Source of the DNA: Phaeobacter sp. 22II1-1F12B
Lineage (GTDB): Bacteria > Pseudomonadota > Alphaproteobacteria > Rhodobacterales > Rhodobacteraceae
Assembly: GCF_002210165.1 (NCBI RefSeq)
Contig: NZ_AQQP01000007.1
Location: 62,001-126,000 of the forward strand
Length of the DNA: 64,000 nt
Reading direction: 5' to 3'
The notes under the pieces were generated by a model. That model did not search any database. It was not told the DNA's origin and worked only from the letters and a program-made list of their open reading frames with translations. Positions 8,711-17,645 of this stretch are shown piece by piece (within the stretch, counting starts at the first letter, position 1; each line of letters starts with the position of its first letter). Position numbers and translations under genes: made by a program.

Positions 8711-10198
8711 CTACCACCATTTCGCCGGCTTGGCCACAAAGCCCGCCGCGGATTCCAGCGCATAGGCCGTGTTAAGCAGCTCGCCTTCTTCCCATGGGCG
8801 ACCGATAAGCTGCAAGCCAAGCGGCAGACCCTGACGGTCGGTCCCGGTCGGCACCGCGATGCCCGGCAGACCGGCAAGGTTCACGGTCACGGTGAAGATA
8901 TCGTTCAGGTACATCTGTACCGGATCCGCATCCGCCATCTCGCCCAGCCCAAAAGCCGCCGAAGGTGTCGCCGGGGTCAGGATCGCATCGATCCCATCCG
9001 CGAAAACCTGTTCGAAATCGCGCTTGATCAGCGTCCGAACCCGACGCGCACGGTTGTAATAGGCATCGTAGAAACCGGCCGACAGCACATAGGTCCCGAT
9101 CATGATCCGGCGCTGCACCTCGTCGCCAAAGCCTTCGGCGCGGGTCTTTTCATACATCTCGGTAATACCGTCGCCCTGGCTCAGCTTGGCACGATGGCCA
9201 TAGCGCACCCCGTCATACCGGGCGAGGTTCGACGACGCTTCGGCAGGCGCGATCACATAATAGGCGGGCAGCGCGTACTTCGTATGCGGCAGGGAAATAT
9301 CCACGATCTCCGCCCCGGCATCGCGCAGCATGGCCGTACCATCGGACCAGAGCGTCTCGATCTCCTCGGGCATGCCTTCCATGCGGTATTCGGTCGGAAT
9401 ACCGATCTTCTTGCCCTTGATATCCCCGGTCAGCATCGCTTCGAAATTCGGTACCGGCAGATCGATCGAGGTGGAATCCTTGGGATCGGTGGAACACATG
9501 GCTTCCAGCATGATCGCCGCATCGCGCACCGACTTGGTCATCGGACCGGCCTGATCCAGCGAAGAGGCGAATGCGATGATCCCCCAGCGCGAGCAGCGCC
9601 CATAGGTCGGCTTGATACCCACCGTGCCGGTAAAGGCTGCCGGCTGGCGGATCGACCCGCCCGTATCGGTGCCGGTCGCGGCAAGGCAAAGGTCCGCCGC
9701 CACGGCCGAGGCCGACCCGCCAGAGGACCCGCCCGGCGTCAGGGCCGCTTCATCATTGCCGCGCCGCCAGGGATTGATCGCATTGCCATAGGTCGAAGTC
9801 TCGTTGCTCGAACCCATGGCGAATTCGTCCATGTTCAGCTTGCCCAGCATCACCGCCCCGGCATCGCGCAGGTTCTGGCTCACGGTGGATTCATACTCCG
9901 GTTTGAACCCTTCCAGAATCCGGCTCGCCGCCTGGCTGGGCACGCCCTCGGTGCAGAAAAGGTCCTTGATCCCGATCGGCAAGCCGCACATGGCCGGAGC
10001 CTCGCCCGCCGCAAGGCGCGCATCGGCCGCCTTGGCCCGTTCAAGCGCGATTTCCGGTGTCTTGTGCACGAAAGCATTCAGCGCATCCGCCGCCTCGATC
10101 GCGCCCAGGCAGGCTTCGGTCAGCTCGACTGAGGTGGTCTCGCCCTTGCGCAGCAGGTCACGGGCTTCGGCCAGCCCCAGCGTGTTCAGATCAGTCAT
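8711..10198 (-). CDS. gatA: Asp-tRNA(Asn)/Glu-tRNA(Gln) amidotransferase subunit A
   Basis: The 495-residue amidase subunit of the GatCAB complex, which releases ammonia from glutamine to convert misacylated Glu-tRNA(Gln) (and Asp-tRNA(Asn) where needed) into the correct aminoacyl-tRNA. The amidase-signature Ser-cisSer-Lys triad is intact: Lys in [10 protein letters not shown], the cis-Ser region in [17 protein letters not shown] and the nucleophile region in [12 protein letters not shown]. Length is normal. The ATG overlaps the gatC stop as ATGA, so the two are translationally coupled. gatB is not in the window, as is usual where it sits elsewhere on the chromosome. Confidence 0.97.
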   Translation of the reverse strand: MTDLNTLGLAEARDLLRKGETTSVELTEACLGAIEAADALNAFVHKTPEIALERAKAADARLAAGEAPAMCGLPIGIKDLFCTEGVPSQAASRILEGFKPEYESTVSQNLRDAGAVMLGKLNMDEFAMGSSNETSTYGNAINPWRRGNDEAALTPGGSSGGSASAVAADLCLAATGTDTGGSIRQPAAFTGTVGIKPTYGRCSRWGIIAFASSLDQAGPMTKSVRDAAIMLEAMCSTDPKDSTSIDLPVPNFEAMLTGDIKGKKIGIPTEYRMEGMPEEIETLWSDGTAMLRDAGAEIVDISLPHTKYALPAYYVIAPAEASSNLARYDGVRYGHRAKLSQGDGITEMYEKTRAEGFGDEVQRRIMIGTYVLSAGFYDAYYNRARRVRTLIKRDFEQVFADGIDAILTPATPSAAFGLGEMADADPVQMYLNDIFTVTVNLAGLPGIAVPTGTDRQGLPLGLQLIGRPWEEGELLNTAYALESAAGFVAKPAKWW

Positions 10199-10485
10199 TA
10201 TTCCACCACCTTCGGCACGGCAAAGAATCCTTCACGGGCATCCGGCGCATTGGCCAGAACCTTCTGCTGCTGGTTGCCGTCCGTCACCACATCCTCGCGA
10301 CGCTTCAACCGCACCGGCGTGACCGAGGTCATCGGCTCGACGCCGTCCACATCCACCTCGTTCAACTGCTCGATGAACCCGAGAATGCGGTTGAAATCGC
10401 TTGCCAGCGCCGGCAGCGCCTCATCCTCGACCTTGATACGGGCCAGCTTTGCCACGCGGGCGGCGGTATTTTCGTCAATCGACAT
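10198..10485 (-). CDS. gatC: Asp-tRNA(Asn)/Glu-tRNA(Gln) amidotransferase subunit C
   Basis: The 95-residue GatC subunit, which wraps around GatA and GatB to hold the amidotransferase together. The sequence has the family form: [19 protein letters not shown], then [19 protein letters not shown] and a C-terminal [12 protein letters not shown] segment. It is directly upstream of gatA with a 4-bp overlap. A GAAAGAGGG tract precedes the ATG. The 258 bp upstream, shared with the divergent UPF0173 gene, must hold both promoters; it also contains an interspersed-repeat copy. Confidence 0.95.
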   Translation of the reverse strand: MSIDENTAARVAKLARIKVEDEALPALASDFNRILGFIEQLNEVDVDGVEPMTSVTPVRLKRREDVVTDGNQQQKVLANAPDAREGFFAVPKVVE

Positions 10486-10601
10486 CAGAACCCTCTTTCT
10501 CCGTCATCCGCGCATTTACCCCTCCTGTGCCCTGCTCGCAAGTCCGCGCCTGACCGCCGGGGCCCTCTCTGCCAGGCCATGCCGAAAGAACATTCGTTTT
10601 T

Positions 10602-10662
10602 CCTCTTGCACCAAATACTCCGGGGGCCGCGCAGCGCGCGGCAGGGCAGAGCCCCTCCCGAG
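10602..10662 (-). repeat. Interspersed repeat, copy A
   Basis: Read on the minus strand it has the order GGGGCTCTGCCC, a short GC-rich middle, then CCCCCGGAGTATTTGG. The same order is present at 11464-11540 on the plus strand. The two copies flank the UPF0173 hydrolase gene as an imperfect inverted pair. GGGGGCTCTGCCCCC...CCCCCGGGATATTT elements of this type are, to my knowledge, common between genes in Rhodobacteraceae. Confidence 0.6.
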
Positions 10663-10743
10663 CCATCGGTAAAATTCGGAGCTTGGAAAATGCGGCATCC
10701 ACACTAGGCTCGGCAACAGCAGCGAAACCCAACGGAGCGATAC

Positions 10744-11436
10744 ATGAAACTCACCTGGCTCGGACACGGCAGCTTTCGCCTTGAAAGCAACGAAACCATC
10801 ATCCTCATCGACCCATGGCTCAACGGCAATCCGATGCTGGCCGAGGACCAGCATCAGGCGGCCACGGCCGGCGCGACCCATATCCTGCTTACGCATGCGC
10901 ATTTCGACCATGCGGCCGACGTGCTGGACCTTGCCCGGAAAATGGGCATCCCCATCGTCGGGCAGTTCGACCTGATGTCCTACTGGGCGGACAGCGAAAA
11001 GATCGAAACCGTCGGTTTCAACAAGGGCGGGACGGTTGATCTCGGCGGGATTTCCGTCTCGATGGTCCGCGCGGACCATTCCTCGACCTTCGCCTCCGAC
11101 GATGGCCCCAAGGCGGCCGGTTCCGAAGTCGGCTACATGATTCGTGCAGAAGGTCGCATGATCTATTTCAGCGGCGACACGGATATCATGGCGGATATGG
11201 GCTGGTTCGGCGAATATTACCAACCCGACATCGGCATCCTGAGCGCGGGTGGGCATTTCACCATGGACATGAAAGCCGCCGCCTGGGCTGCAAAGAAATA
11301 CTTTGACTTCAAGACGGTCATCCCGATGCATTACCGTACCTTCCCGCTCCTTGAGCAGGATGCGGAAAAGATGCGAGCCGCCCTGCCGGACGTCGAGGTG
11401 ATTGAGCCGGAAGTCATGGCGTCCATCGAGCTATAG
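10744..11436 (+). CDS. UPF0173 family metal-dependent hydrolase (metallo-beta-lactamase fold)
   Basis: A 230-residue metallo-beta-lactamase-fold protein of the UPF0173 group. Metal ligands are visible: HGSFRLES near the start, LLTHAHFDHAADV (the H-x-H-x-D-H motif, about residues 57-66), MVRADHS, YFSGDTDI with the bridging Asp, and VIPMHYRTF at the C-terminal His. The N-terminal MKLTWLGHGSF is typical for the family and fixes the start, and an AACGGAG tract precedes it. The enzyme is probably cytosolic; the substrate is unknown for the family. It lies between two copies of an interspersed repeat, so it is a single-gene unit. Confidence 0.92.
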   Translation: MKLTWLGHGSFRLESNETIILIDPWLNGNPMLAEDQHQAATAGATHILLTHAHFDHAADVLDLARKMGIPIVGQFDLMSYWADSEKIETVGFNKGGTVDLGGISVSMVRADHSSTFASDDGPKAAGSEVGYMIRAEGRMIYFSGDTDIMADMGWFGEYYQPDIGILSAGGHFTMDMKAAAWAAKKYFDFKTVIPMHYRTFPLLEQDAEKMRAALPDVEVIEPEVMASIEL

Positions 11437-11463
11437 CGCTGGTGCATTTCCATCGCCGGTGTC

Positions 11464-11540
11464 GCGACGGGGGCTCTGCCCCCGCCGGGCAAAATCGGTG
11501 ATTTCGCCCGCCCCCGGGATATTTGAAACCCAAAGAAGGG
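11464..11540 (+). repeat. Interspersed repeat, copy B
   Basis: GGGGGCTCTGCCCCCGCC, a 20-nt middle with a small dyad (AAATCGGTGATTT), then CCCCCGGGATATTTG. It fills the space between the convergent UPF0173 and tadA genes and is an inverted counterpart of the copy at 10602-10662. The GC-rich stem could also act as a terminator. Confidence 0.6.
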
Positions 11541-11548
11541 CGTGCCGC

Positions 11549-12004
11549 TTATCCGGTGCGGCGCGCCGCAAAAAAGGTTTTCAGAAGAGCTTCGGAATCG
11601 GCGGCGGCGATACCGTCGTAGACCTCGGGGGTGTGATGGGTCTGTGAGCGGGTGAAGACCTTTGCGCCATGCGCGACGCCACCGGATTTCGGATCGGCCG
11701 CGCCATAGTAGAGCCGTTCGATACGGGCGGCGGCGATGGCTGCGGCGCACATGGCGCAGGGTTCAAGTGTCACGTAGAGCCGGTGACCGGTCAGCCGCTC
11801 GGACCCGGTTGCGGCGCAGGCCTGCCGAATCGCGAGAATTTCCGCATGCGCCGTCGGATCGTTCAGCTCGCGCGTCCGGTTTCCTGCCGCGCTGAGCACC
11901 ACGCCGTCGGGCGAAACCACCACGGCACCCACCGGCACCTCGCCACGTTCACCCGCGGCGCGGGCCTCGGCAAGGGCCTGATCCATATGCGATGTAAAGC
12001 TCAT
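11549..12004 (-). CDS. tadA: tRNA-adenosine deaminase / nucleoside deaminase
   Basis: A 151-residue zinc deaminase. The CDA-fold motifs are complete: PTAHAEILAIRQA provides the His ligand and the proton-shuttling Glu (HAE), and LEPCAMCAAAI provides the two Cys ligands (PCxxC). Length and the C-terminal FAARR match TadA, which converts A34 to inosine in tRNA(Arg)ACG, an essential step in most bacteria. Cytosine or guanine deaminase relatives are longer or lack the basic C-terminal tail. It is divergent from the pseudouridine synthase gene, with 61 bp between starts. Both genes act on structural RNA. Confidence 0.92.
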   Translation of the reverse strand: MSFTSHMDQALAEARAAGERGEVPVGAVVVSPDGVVLSAAGNRTRELNDPTAHAEILAIRQACAATGSERLTGHRLYVTLEPCAMCAAAIAAARIERLYYGAADPKSGGVAHGAKVFTRSQTHHTPEVYDGIAAADSEALLKTFFAARRTG

Positions 12005-12065
12005 ATGACTTACTGTACCGCAACTGCGTCTTTCGCAAGCGCACGATATGGTCTAACGCTCGGAC

Positions 12066-12992
12066 ATGAGTAATGCTGCCCCTCCCCCCGGCGACCGGAT
12101 CGCCAAGGTTCTGGCCCGTGCCGGTGTCGCCTCTCGCCGAGAGGCCGAACGGATGATCGAAGCCGGACGGGTACAGGTGAACGGCAAGAAGATCGACAGC
12201 CCGGCGCTGAACGTGACCGCCTCTGACCGCATCCTCGTGGACGGACAACCGATGAAAGAGCCGGAACCAGCGCGGCTCTGGCTCTATCACAAGCCGCCGG
12301 GGCTGGTGACCAGCAACCGCGACGAACAGGGGCGGCAGACGATTTTCGACGCTCTGCCCGAGGACATGCCGCGGGTCATGAGCATTGGCAGGCTCGATCT
12401 CAATTCCGAGGGGCTGCTGTTGCTGACCAATGACGGCGCGATAAAGCGCCAGCTTGAGCTGCCAAGCACCGGTTGGCTTCGGCGCTACCGTGTGCGCATC
12501 AATGGCCGACCCAAGGACGAGGATTTCGAGCCGCTGCGCAAGGGTCTGACCATCGAGGGCGAGCGTTTCCTGCCGATGGTGGTGACGCTGGATCGCCAGC
12601 AGGGTGCCAACGCCTGGGTGACGGTGGGGCTGCGCGAAGGCAAGAACCGCGAGATTCGCCGCGCGATGGAAGACCTTGGCTTTGCGGTGAACCGGCTGAT
12701 CCGGATTTCCTACGGGCCGTTCCAGCTGGGACAGATCAAGGCGGGCGAGGTCGAAGAAATACGCCGCCGCGTGATGCGCGAACAACTGGGCCTCGAAGCA
12801 GAGGCGCCAGAGGGCACCGCCAAGCGGAAAACGCCCACCCGTCGCCGCAGCAGCGCGGGCAAACCCGGCCCCGGCAGACCGGGCCTGCCGAAAGCCGCCG
12901 CCGAGAAGCCATCAGGCACCGGGCGCAAACCGGGTGGCCGGCCGTCTCCGGCCCGGGGTGACGGAAAACCGGACCGGTCACGGCGCAAGTAA
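12066..12992 (+). CDS. rluB: 23S rRNA pseudouridine synthase, RluB/RsuA family
   Basis: A 308-residue synthase. An S4 RNA-binding domain occupies about residues 8-55 (DRIAKVLARAGVASRREAE, VQVNGKKI). The RsuA-type catalytic domain follows, with MSIGRLDLNSEGLLLLTND containing the catalytic Asp and YRVRINGRP and GLREGKNREIRRAMEDLG as further family blocks. The last 70 residues are a Lys/Arg/Pro/Gly-rich tail (KRKTPTRRRSSAGKPGPGR), which is common in alphaproteobacterial RluB and may bind rRNA. RluB modifies U2605 in E. coli numbering; RluE/RluF relatives cannot be fully excluded, but length and tail favour RluB. Confidence 0.88.
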   Translation: MSNAAPPPGDRIAKVLARAGVASRREAERMIEAGRVQVNGKKIDSPALNVTASDRILVDGQPMKEPEPARLWLYHKPPGLVTSNRDEQGRQTIFDALPEDMPRVMSIGRLDLNSEGLLLLTNDGAIKRQLELPSTGWLRRYRVRINGRPKDEDFEPLRKGLTIEGERFLPMVVTLDRQQGANAWVTVGLREGKNREIRRAMEDLGFAVNRLIRISYGPFQLGQIKAGEVEEIRRRVMREQLGLEAEAPEGTAKRKTPTRRRSSAGKPGPGRPGLPKAAAEKPSGTGRKPGGRPSPARGDGKPDRSRRK

Positions 12993-13031
12993 CGGCGGCC
13001 GGAAAACCGCCCTTTCACAAGCAGGAGGCGT

Positions 13032-13047
13032 GCCCGCTTCGGCGGGC
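13032..13047 (+). terminator. Hairpin with TTCG tetraloop after the pseudouridine synthase gene
   Basis: GCCCGC-TTCG-GCGGGC lies 39 bp beyond the stop codon. The stem is stable and the UUCG loop is a classic one, but only a short pyrimidine run follows, so termination would be weak or Rho-assisted. Confidence 0.45.
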
Positions 13048-13127
13048 TTCAACGCAAGGGGTGGATCGCCCCTTTTATGCGCGCCTCGAATGGCTTATCT
13101 GTTAATAAAGGTTTCGGGAGACTTATC

Positions 13128-13328
13128 ATGTTGCGGCTCCTCATGGTGGCTGCGGCGATCACCGTGTTCATTTTTGCCGTTGTCCTGCTGACGTCGGCGT
13201 TGACAAGAACCGCAGGGCGCGCCGTGGAAAGGGCCGATATGGGCGGCAAGACGTTCAGCAAACTGGCTTATGTCGCGTTGATCCTGCTTTTGTTCGGGGT
13301 TGGCACCGGCTGGCTTGGAGGGCTCTAG
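13128..13328 (+). CDS. Small two-span membrane protein at the head of the XpaC/TelA module
   Basis: A 66-residue protein with two predicted membrane segments: MLRLLMVAAAITVFIFAVVLL at the N-terminus and ALILLLFGVGTGWLGGL at the C-terminus. A short charged loop joins them (TRTAGRAVERADMGGKTFSK). The ATG at 13128 has GGGAG 8-12 nt upstream, whereas an earlier in-frame ATG at 13077 lacks a site. Only 3 bp separate it from the XpaC-like gene, so it is almost certainly co-translated with it. I do not recognise a named family. Position suggests an accessory subunit of the membrane module. Confidence 0.75.
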   Translation: MLRLLMVAAAITVFIFAVVLLTSALTRTAGRAVERADMGGKTFSKLAYVALILLLFGVGTGWLGGL

Positions 13329-13331
13329 CCC

Positions 13332-14207
13332 ATGGCCCAGCGTTTCGGCGGCAAGTACAGCCCACAGGGCGACCCCGACAAGGATCCGGTCGATTTCAGG
13401 AATGCCGATGTCGAACCGGCGGCCTTCCGGGTCAACCTGCTCTTCGTGCCGCCTGCCATTCTTCTGATCCTATCGCTTGGCAAGGGCGCGCTGGCGCTCA
13501 CGGCCGGGGCGGCCGGGGCGGCGGTGCTGCTTCTGGCGGCGTGGCTGCTGCGCGAAGGTTTGCGGGCGCAGGCCGCCTATGAGGCGCGCAAAGTGGCCCG
13601 GCGTCCCGCTTTTCCGCGCAAACTGGCCGCAAGTGTTCTGACCGGCATTGGTGTGGCGCTGGCCGCATGGTCGAACGAACCGGGGGTTCTTGCTCCGCTG
13701 CTTTACGGAATGGTGGCTGGCGGGCTGCACATCGGCGCCTTTGGGCTCGATCCGTTCAAAAACAAGGGAATGGAAGGCATCGACACCTTTCAACAGGACC
13801 GGGTCGCCCGCGCGGTGGGCGAGGCCGAGGCCTATCTTGGCGACATGACCTCTGCGATCCGACGCACCAAGGACCGTCAGCTTGAAAACCGCGTGGCGCG
13901 GTTTCAGGCCACCGCCCGTGACCTGTTCCGCACGGTCGAGGAAGATCCGCGTGACCTGACGGCGGCGCGAAAGTACCTGACCGTCTACCTGATGGGCGCG
14001 CGGGACGCGACGGTCAAATTCGCCGATATCTACGCGCGCAATCCCGATACCGAGGCGCGCGCCGATTATCTGTCGCTGCTCGATGATCTCGAACAGAATT
14101 TCGATGCCCGAACCCAGAAGATGCTGCTCGACGACCGCAGCGACCTTACCGTTGAAATCGACGTGCTGCGCGACAGGTTGCAGCGCGAAGGGGTGCGCCC
14201 GGAATGA
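13332..14207 (+). CDS. XpaC-like membrane protein (5-bromo-4-chloroindolyl phosphate hydrolysis family)
   Basis: A 291-residue protein resembling the XpaC / Halogen_Hydrol family, named from a Bacillus phenotype and not from proven enzymology. Two hydrophobic hairpins are visible: about residues 34-76 (VNLLFVPPAILLILSLGKG, AAVLLLAAWLLREGL) and 97-137 (VLTGIGVALAAWS, LLYGMVAGGLHIGAFGLDP). The C-terminal 150 residues are a charged alpha-helical domain (RTKDRQLENRVARFQATARD), likely cytosolic. No hydrolase active site is evident. Family members usually lie beside telA, as here, where telA starts 42 bp downstream. It is probably a membrane scaffold or partner of TelA. Confidence 0.82.
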   Translation: MAQRFGGKYSPQGDPDKDPVDFRNADVEPAAFRVNLLFVPPAILLILSLGKGALALTAGAAGAAVLLLAAWLLREGLRAQAAYEARKVARRPAFPRKLAASVLTGIGVALAAWSNEPGVLAPLLYGMVAGGLHIGAFGLDPFKNKGMEGIDTFQQDRVARAVGEAEAYLGDMTSAIRRTKDRQLENRVARFQATARDLFRTVEEDPRDLTAARKYLTVYLMGARDATVKFADIYARNPDTEARADYLSLLDDLEQNFDARTQKMLLDDRSDLTVEIDVLRDRLQREGVRPE

Positions 14208-14249
14208 GCCGGTCCGCCAGAGTGTCCACTGCCGTTAAGGAACTTGCCC

Positions 14250-15440
14250 ATGTCTGAAATGCTGCGCCAAAAGGCCGAGGATTCCCAAGAGCTTGTCAAG
14301 GAAGCGACGGCGGTGACCCTTGCCGAACCCCGCGCCGAGGTCACCCCCCTTGAACAGGCCGACGCCCCGATGAGCGAGGCGATCCGCACCCGCATGGCCG
14401 AAATCGATATCGAGGATACCAATTCCATCGTTTCCTTCGGCTCGCGGGCACAGGCGGAACTTCAGGAAATCAGCCAGGCGATGTTACAGGACGTGCGCAA
14501 CAAGGATGTCGGCCCCGCCGGCGATTCCTTACGCGATATTGTCACCACCATTCGCGGCTTTTCGGTCGATGAGCTGGATGTACGCCGCAAGCGCAGCTGG
14601 TGGGAAAAGCTACTGGGCCGCGCCGCGCCCTTTGCCAAGTTCACAGCCCAGTTCGAAGAGGTGCAGGGCCAGATCGACCGGATCACCGATCAGTTGCTCG
14701 GCCACGAGCATACTCTGCTCAAGGATATCAAGTCGCTCGACATGCTCTATGAGAAGACGCTCGATTTCTACGATGAGCTGGCGCTTTACATCGCAGCGGG
14801 CGAAGCCAGCCTCAAGGAACTCGACGAATCCAAGATTCCCGCCAAGGCGGCCGAGGTCGATGCCGCGCCCGAGGGCGAACAGGTCATGAAGGCGCAGGAG
14901 CTGCGCGACATGCGCGCCGCGCGCGACGATCTGGAACGCCGGGTGCACGATCTCAAGCTGACACGACAGGTCACGATGCAATCCCTGCCCTCGATCCGGC
15001 TGGTGCAGGAAAACGACAAGTCGCTGGTAACCAAGATCAACTCGACGCTGGTCAACACCGTACCGCTCTGGGAAACCCAGCTGGCGCAGGCGGTCACCAT
15101 CCAGCGCAGTTCTGAGGCGGCAGGCGCTGTGCGCGAGGCCAATGACCTCACCAACGAGCTGCTGACCTCGAACGCCAAGAACCTGCGCGACAGCAACAAG
15201 GCGATCCGGACCGAGATGGAACGCGGCGTGTTCGACATCGAGGCAGTCAAGGCCGCCAATGCCGACCTGATCGGCACCATTCAGGAAAGCCTCCAGATCG
15301 CGGATGAAGGCAAGGCGCGCCGCGCCGCCGCCGAGGAAGAGCTGCAAAAGATGGAAGCCGAACTGCGCGAAACGCTGGCCGCCGCCCGCGCGCGCAAAGA
15401 TGGCATGGGCGATACCGCGTCGGGCGCGGTGCCGGTCTGA
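14250..15440 (+). CDS. TelA-like toxic anion resistance protein
   Basis: A 396-residue TelA family protein, associated with resistance to tellurite and with tolerance of cell-envelope-acting agents. It lacks signal peptides and membrane spans. The family core begins near residue 75 (IVSFGSRAQAELQEISQAML) and includes KRSWWEKLLGRAAPFAKFTAQFEEVQGQID, DMLYEKTLDFYDELALYIAAGE and a central TRQVTMQSLPSIRLVQ-NDK block. The C-terminus (about 300-390) is a long coiled coil (ADEGKARRAAAEEELQKMEAEL). The ATG at 14250 follows AAGGA by 8 nt; a TTG two codons earlier is less likely. It lies in a run with the XpaC-like gene upstream and the DUF2927 and SPFH genes downstream. The molecular activity of TelA is not established. 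Confidence 0.9.
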   Translation: MSEMLRQKAEDSQELVKEATAVTLAEPRAEVTPLEQADAPMSEAIRTRMAEIDIEDTNSIVSFGSRAQAELQEISQAMLQDVRNKDVGPAGDSLRDIVTTIRGFSVDELDVRRKRSWWEKLLGRAAPFAKFTAQFEEVQGQIDRITDQLLGHEHTLLKDIKSLDMLYEKTLDFYDELALYIAAGEASLKELDESKIPAKAAEVDAAPEGEQVMKAQELRDMRAARDDLERRVHDLKLTRQVTMQSLPSIRLVQENDKSLVTKINSTLVNTVPLWETQLAQAVTIQRSSEAAGAVREANDLTNELLTSNAKNLRDSNKAIRTEMERGVFDIEAVKAANADLIGTIQESLQIADEGKARRAAAEEELQKMEAELRETLAAARARKDGMGDTASGAVPV

Positions 15441-15516
15441 GATACAAGTCAACGGTGCCGGTTCCCCGGCGCCGGGATCGAAAGAGTTCCAAGGGTACAG
15501 GGATACGGACAGCAAT

Positions 15517-16470
15517 ATGATCGGTCGTTTGCAACTGGCGCTGATTCTGGGCGCGGCTTTGGCATTGTCCGCCTGCGAACAGGGCGGGCCGCGCACCTCC
15601 CTGTCGCCGCAGGCCCGGCCCGAGCGTGCCGTCGTTCAGGCCAAGCCCTATGAGCCGTCGCAGCGCAGCATCGACCTCGCGCGCTATTACGTGGCGGTGC
15701 AGAACGATCTGTTGACCCAAGGGCTTTTGCGCACCGATGGCGGGGGGCCGGACACGCCTTTTACCGTCGACGACCTGATCGAGGATTTCGAAACCATCGT
15801 CTTTTATCAGGAATACAGCCGCTCCGGCGGCATCAACTATCGCAGCGACGGCACCAGCGTCGCCCTCAGCCGCTGGACCGTGCCGGTGCGCCTTGGCGTC
15901 GAGTTCGGCGACAGCGTTCCCGAGGACAAGCGCAAGCTGGATCAGGCGGGCATCGACAATTACGCCCAGCGCCTGTCCCGGATCACCGGCCATTCGATCT
16001 TTACCACGCGGACCAACCCGAATTTCCACGTTTTCGTCGCCGGGGAGGACGACCGGACCTTCGTGCAGGACCGTCTGCGCAAGCTGATCCCCTCGATCAG
16101 CCAGAGCGAGCTTGAGCTTTTCGGCGATCTGCCGCGATCCTTCTATTGTCTCGTGGTTTCCGTGGCAGGCCGGTCGCACCCCTATAACTACGCCCATGCG
16201 GTCGCGCTGATCCGCGCCGAACATCCCGACCTCGTCCGGCTCAGCTGCATCCACGAAGAAGTCGCCCAAGGTCTCGGCATGCCGAATGACAGCCCGCACG
16301 CGCGGCCCTCGATCTTCAACGACGACGACGAATTCGCGCTGCTCACCGATCATGACGAGCTTCTGCTCAAGATGCTTTACGACCCAAGACTGCAACCCGG
16401 CATGTCACTGGAAGAAGCCCGCCCCATCATCCGCACCATCGCAACCGAGCTGATGGGCGAGGAACTGTAA
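15517..16470 (+). CDS. DUF2927 family lipoprotein
   Basis: A 318-residue exported protein. MIGRLQLALILGAALALSAC is a lipoprotein signal peptide with Cys20 as the lipidation site (LSAC lipobox). The rest matches the DUF2927 family of alphaproteobacteria: RYYVAVQNDLLTQGLLRTD, the DDLIEDFETIVFYQEYSR block, HSIFTTRTNPNFHVFVAGEDD and a C-terminal SCIHEEVAQGLGMPND. The last resembles an H-E-x-x-Q-x-L-G signature of zinc-peptidase-like folds, so a degenerate or specialised metallopeptidase is possible. The upstream extension of the frame overlaps telA and looks non-coding, so the ATG at 15517 is preferred. It is the only secreted member of the module. Confidence 0.85.
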   Translation: MIGRLQLALILGAALALSACEQGGPRTSLSPQARPERAVVQAKPYEPSQRSIDLARYYVAVQNDLLTQGLLRTDGGGPDTPFTVDDLIEDFETIVFYQEYSRSGGINYRSDGTSVALSRWTVPVRLGVEFGDSVPEDKRKLDQAGIDNYAQRLSRITGHSIFTTRTNPNFHVFVAGEDDRTFVQDRLRKLIPSISQSELELFGDLPRSFYCLVVSVAGRSHPYNYAHAVALIRAEHPDLVRLSCIHEEVAQGLGMPNDSPHARPSIFNDDDEFALLTDHDELLLKMLYDPRLQPGMSLEEARPIIRTIATELMGEEL

Positions 16471-16502
16471 TTACGGCAGGATCGCAACAAAGGATTTGAG
16501 CC

Positions 16503-17621
16503 ATGAGTATTTTCGATTTTCTTTCCGGACAGTTCATTGACGTCATTCACTGGACCGATGACACCCGCGACACGATGGTCTGGCGGTTCGAACGCCACGG
16601 CCATGAAATCAAGTATGGCGCCAAGCTGACTGTACGCGAAGGTCAGGCGGCGGTCTTTGTCCACGAAGGCCAGCTTGCCGATGTCTTCACCCCCGGTCTC
16701 TACATGCTCGAGACCAACAACATGCCGATCATGACGACGCTCCAGCACTGGGATCACGGGTTCCAGTCGCCCTTCAAATCCGAGATCTATTTCGTCAACA
16801 CGACCCGGTTCAACGATCTGAAATGGGGCACCAAGAACCCGATCATCGCCCGCGACCCCGAATTCGGCCCGGTACGGCTGCGCGCCTATGGCACCTATTC
16901 CGTCCGCGTCACCGACCCGGCGCGCTTCCTGCAGGAAATCGTCGGCACCGACGGGGAATTCACCATGGACGAAATCTCGTTCCAGATCCGCAACATCATC
17001 GTACAGGAATTCTCGCGCGTGCTGGCCAGCTCCGGCATCCCCGTTCTGGACATGGCCGCGAATACAGCCGACCTGGGCAAGCTCGTCGCCTCCGCCATTG
17101 CCGAGCCGGTCGCAGCCTATGGCCTCGCGATCCCCGAGCTTTACATCGAAAACATCTCGCTGCCCCCCGCGGTCGAGGCCGCGCTCGACAAGCGCACCTC
17201 GATGGGGCTGGCGGGCGATCTGGGCAAGTTCACGCAGTATTCCGCCGCCGAGGCGATGACCGCCGCCGCCAACAACCCCGCCGGGGGTGGCATGGCCGCC
17301 GGACTTGGCGCGGGCATGGGCATGGCGATGGCCAACCAGATGGCGCAACAGGGGCGCAGCGGCCCCTGGGGCGCGGCCCCCTCTGCCCCGGCCGCACCGC
17401 CCCCGCCGCCCAGCCCCGAAAAGGTCTGGCACCTTGCTGAAAACGGCGAAACCTCCGGACCCTTCTCGCGGGCCTCGCTGGGCCGCATGGTCTCGCAAGG
17501 GACGCTGACCCGCGAAACCTATGTCTGGACCGAAGGGCAAGACGGCTGGACCCGCGCCGGTGACGTGACCGAACTGGCCCGGCTTTTCACGGTAATGCCG
17601 CCGCCCCCGCCCGGTGCGTGA
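16503..17621 (+). CDS. SPFH-domain (virion-core-like) protein with C-terminal GYF_2 domain
   Basis: A 372-residue fusion. Residues 1-250 form an SPFH/band-7-like domain of the type annotated as virion core protein (YdjI-like): MSIFDFLSGQFIDVIHWTDD, LTVREGQAAVFVHEGQLADVFTPG and LRAYGTYSVRVTDPARFL. A Gly/Ala/Met-rich low-complexity stretch follows (about 258-290), then a Pro-rich linker. Residues 305-365 are a GYF_2 domain (WHLAENGETSGPFSRASLG, YVWTEGQDGWTRAGDV). GYF domains bind proline-rich peptides, so the linker may bind in cis or to partners. There is no membrane span; such proteins usually oligomerise at membranes. It lies 24 bp upstream of the zinc-ribbon protein, and the pair is probably one functional unit. 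Confidence 0.88.
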   Translation: MSIFDFLSGQFIDVIHWTDDTRDTMVWRFERHGHEIKYGAKLTVREGQAAVFVHEGQLADVFTPGLYMLETNNMPIMTTLQHWDHGFQSPFKSEIYFVNTTRFNDLKWGTKNPIIARDPEFGPVRLRAYGTYSVRVTDPARFLQEIVGTDGEFTMDEISFQIRNIIVQEFSRVLASSGIPVLDMAANTADLGKLVASAIAEPVAAYGLAIPELYIENISLPPAVEAALDKRTSMGLAGDLGKFTQYSAAEAMTAAANNPAGGGMAAGLGAGMGMAMANQMAQQGRSGPWGAAPSAPAAPPPPPSPEKVWHLAENGETSGPFSRASLGRMVSQGTLTRETYVWTEGQDGWTRAGDVTELARLFTVMPPPPPGA

Positions 17622-17645
17622 TCGCATCCAAGACAAGACAACAAG

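Noticed and set aside
8468-10132. A 554-codon plus-strand frame antisense to gatA
   Set aside because: Low-complexity Arg/His-rich translation with no recognisable family; gatA on the minus strand has all its catalytic motifs.
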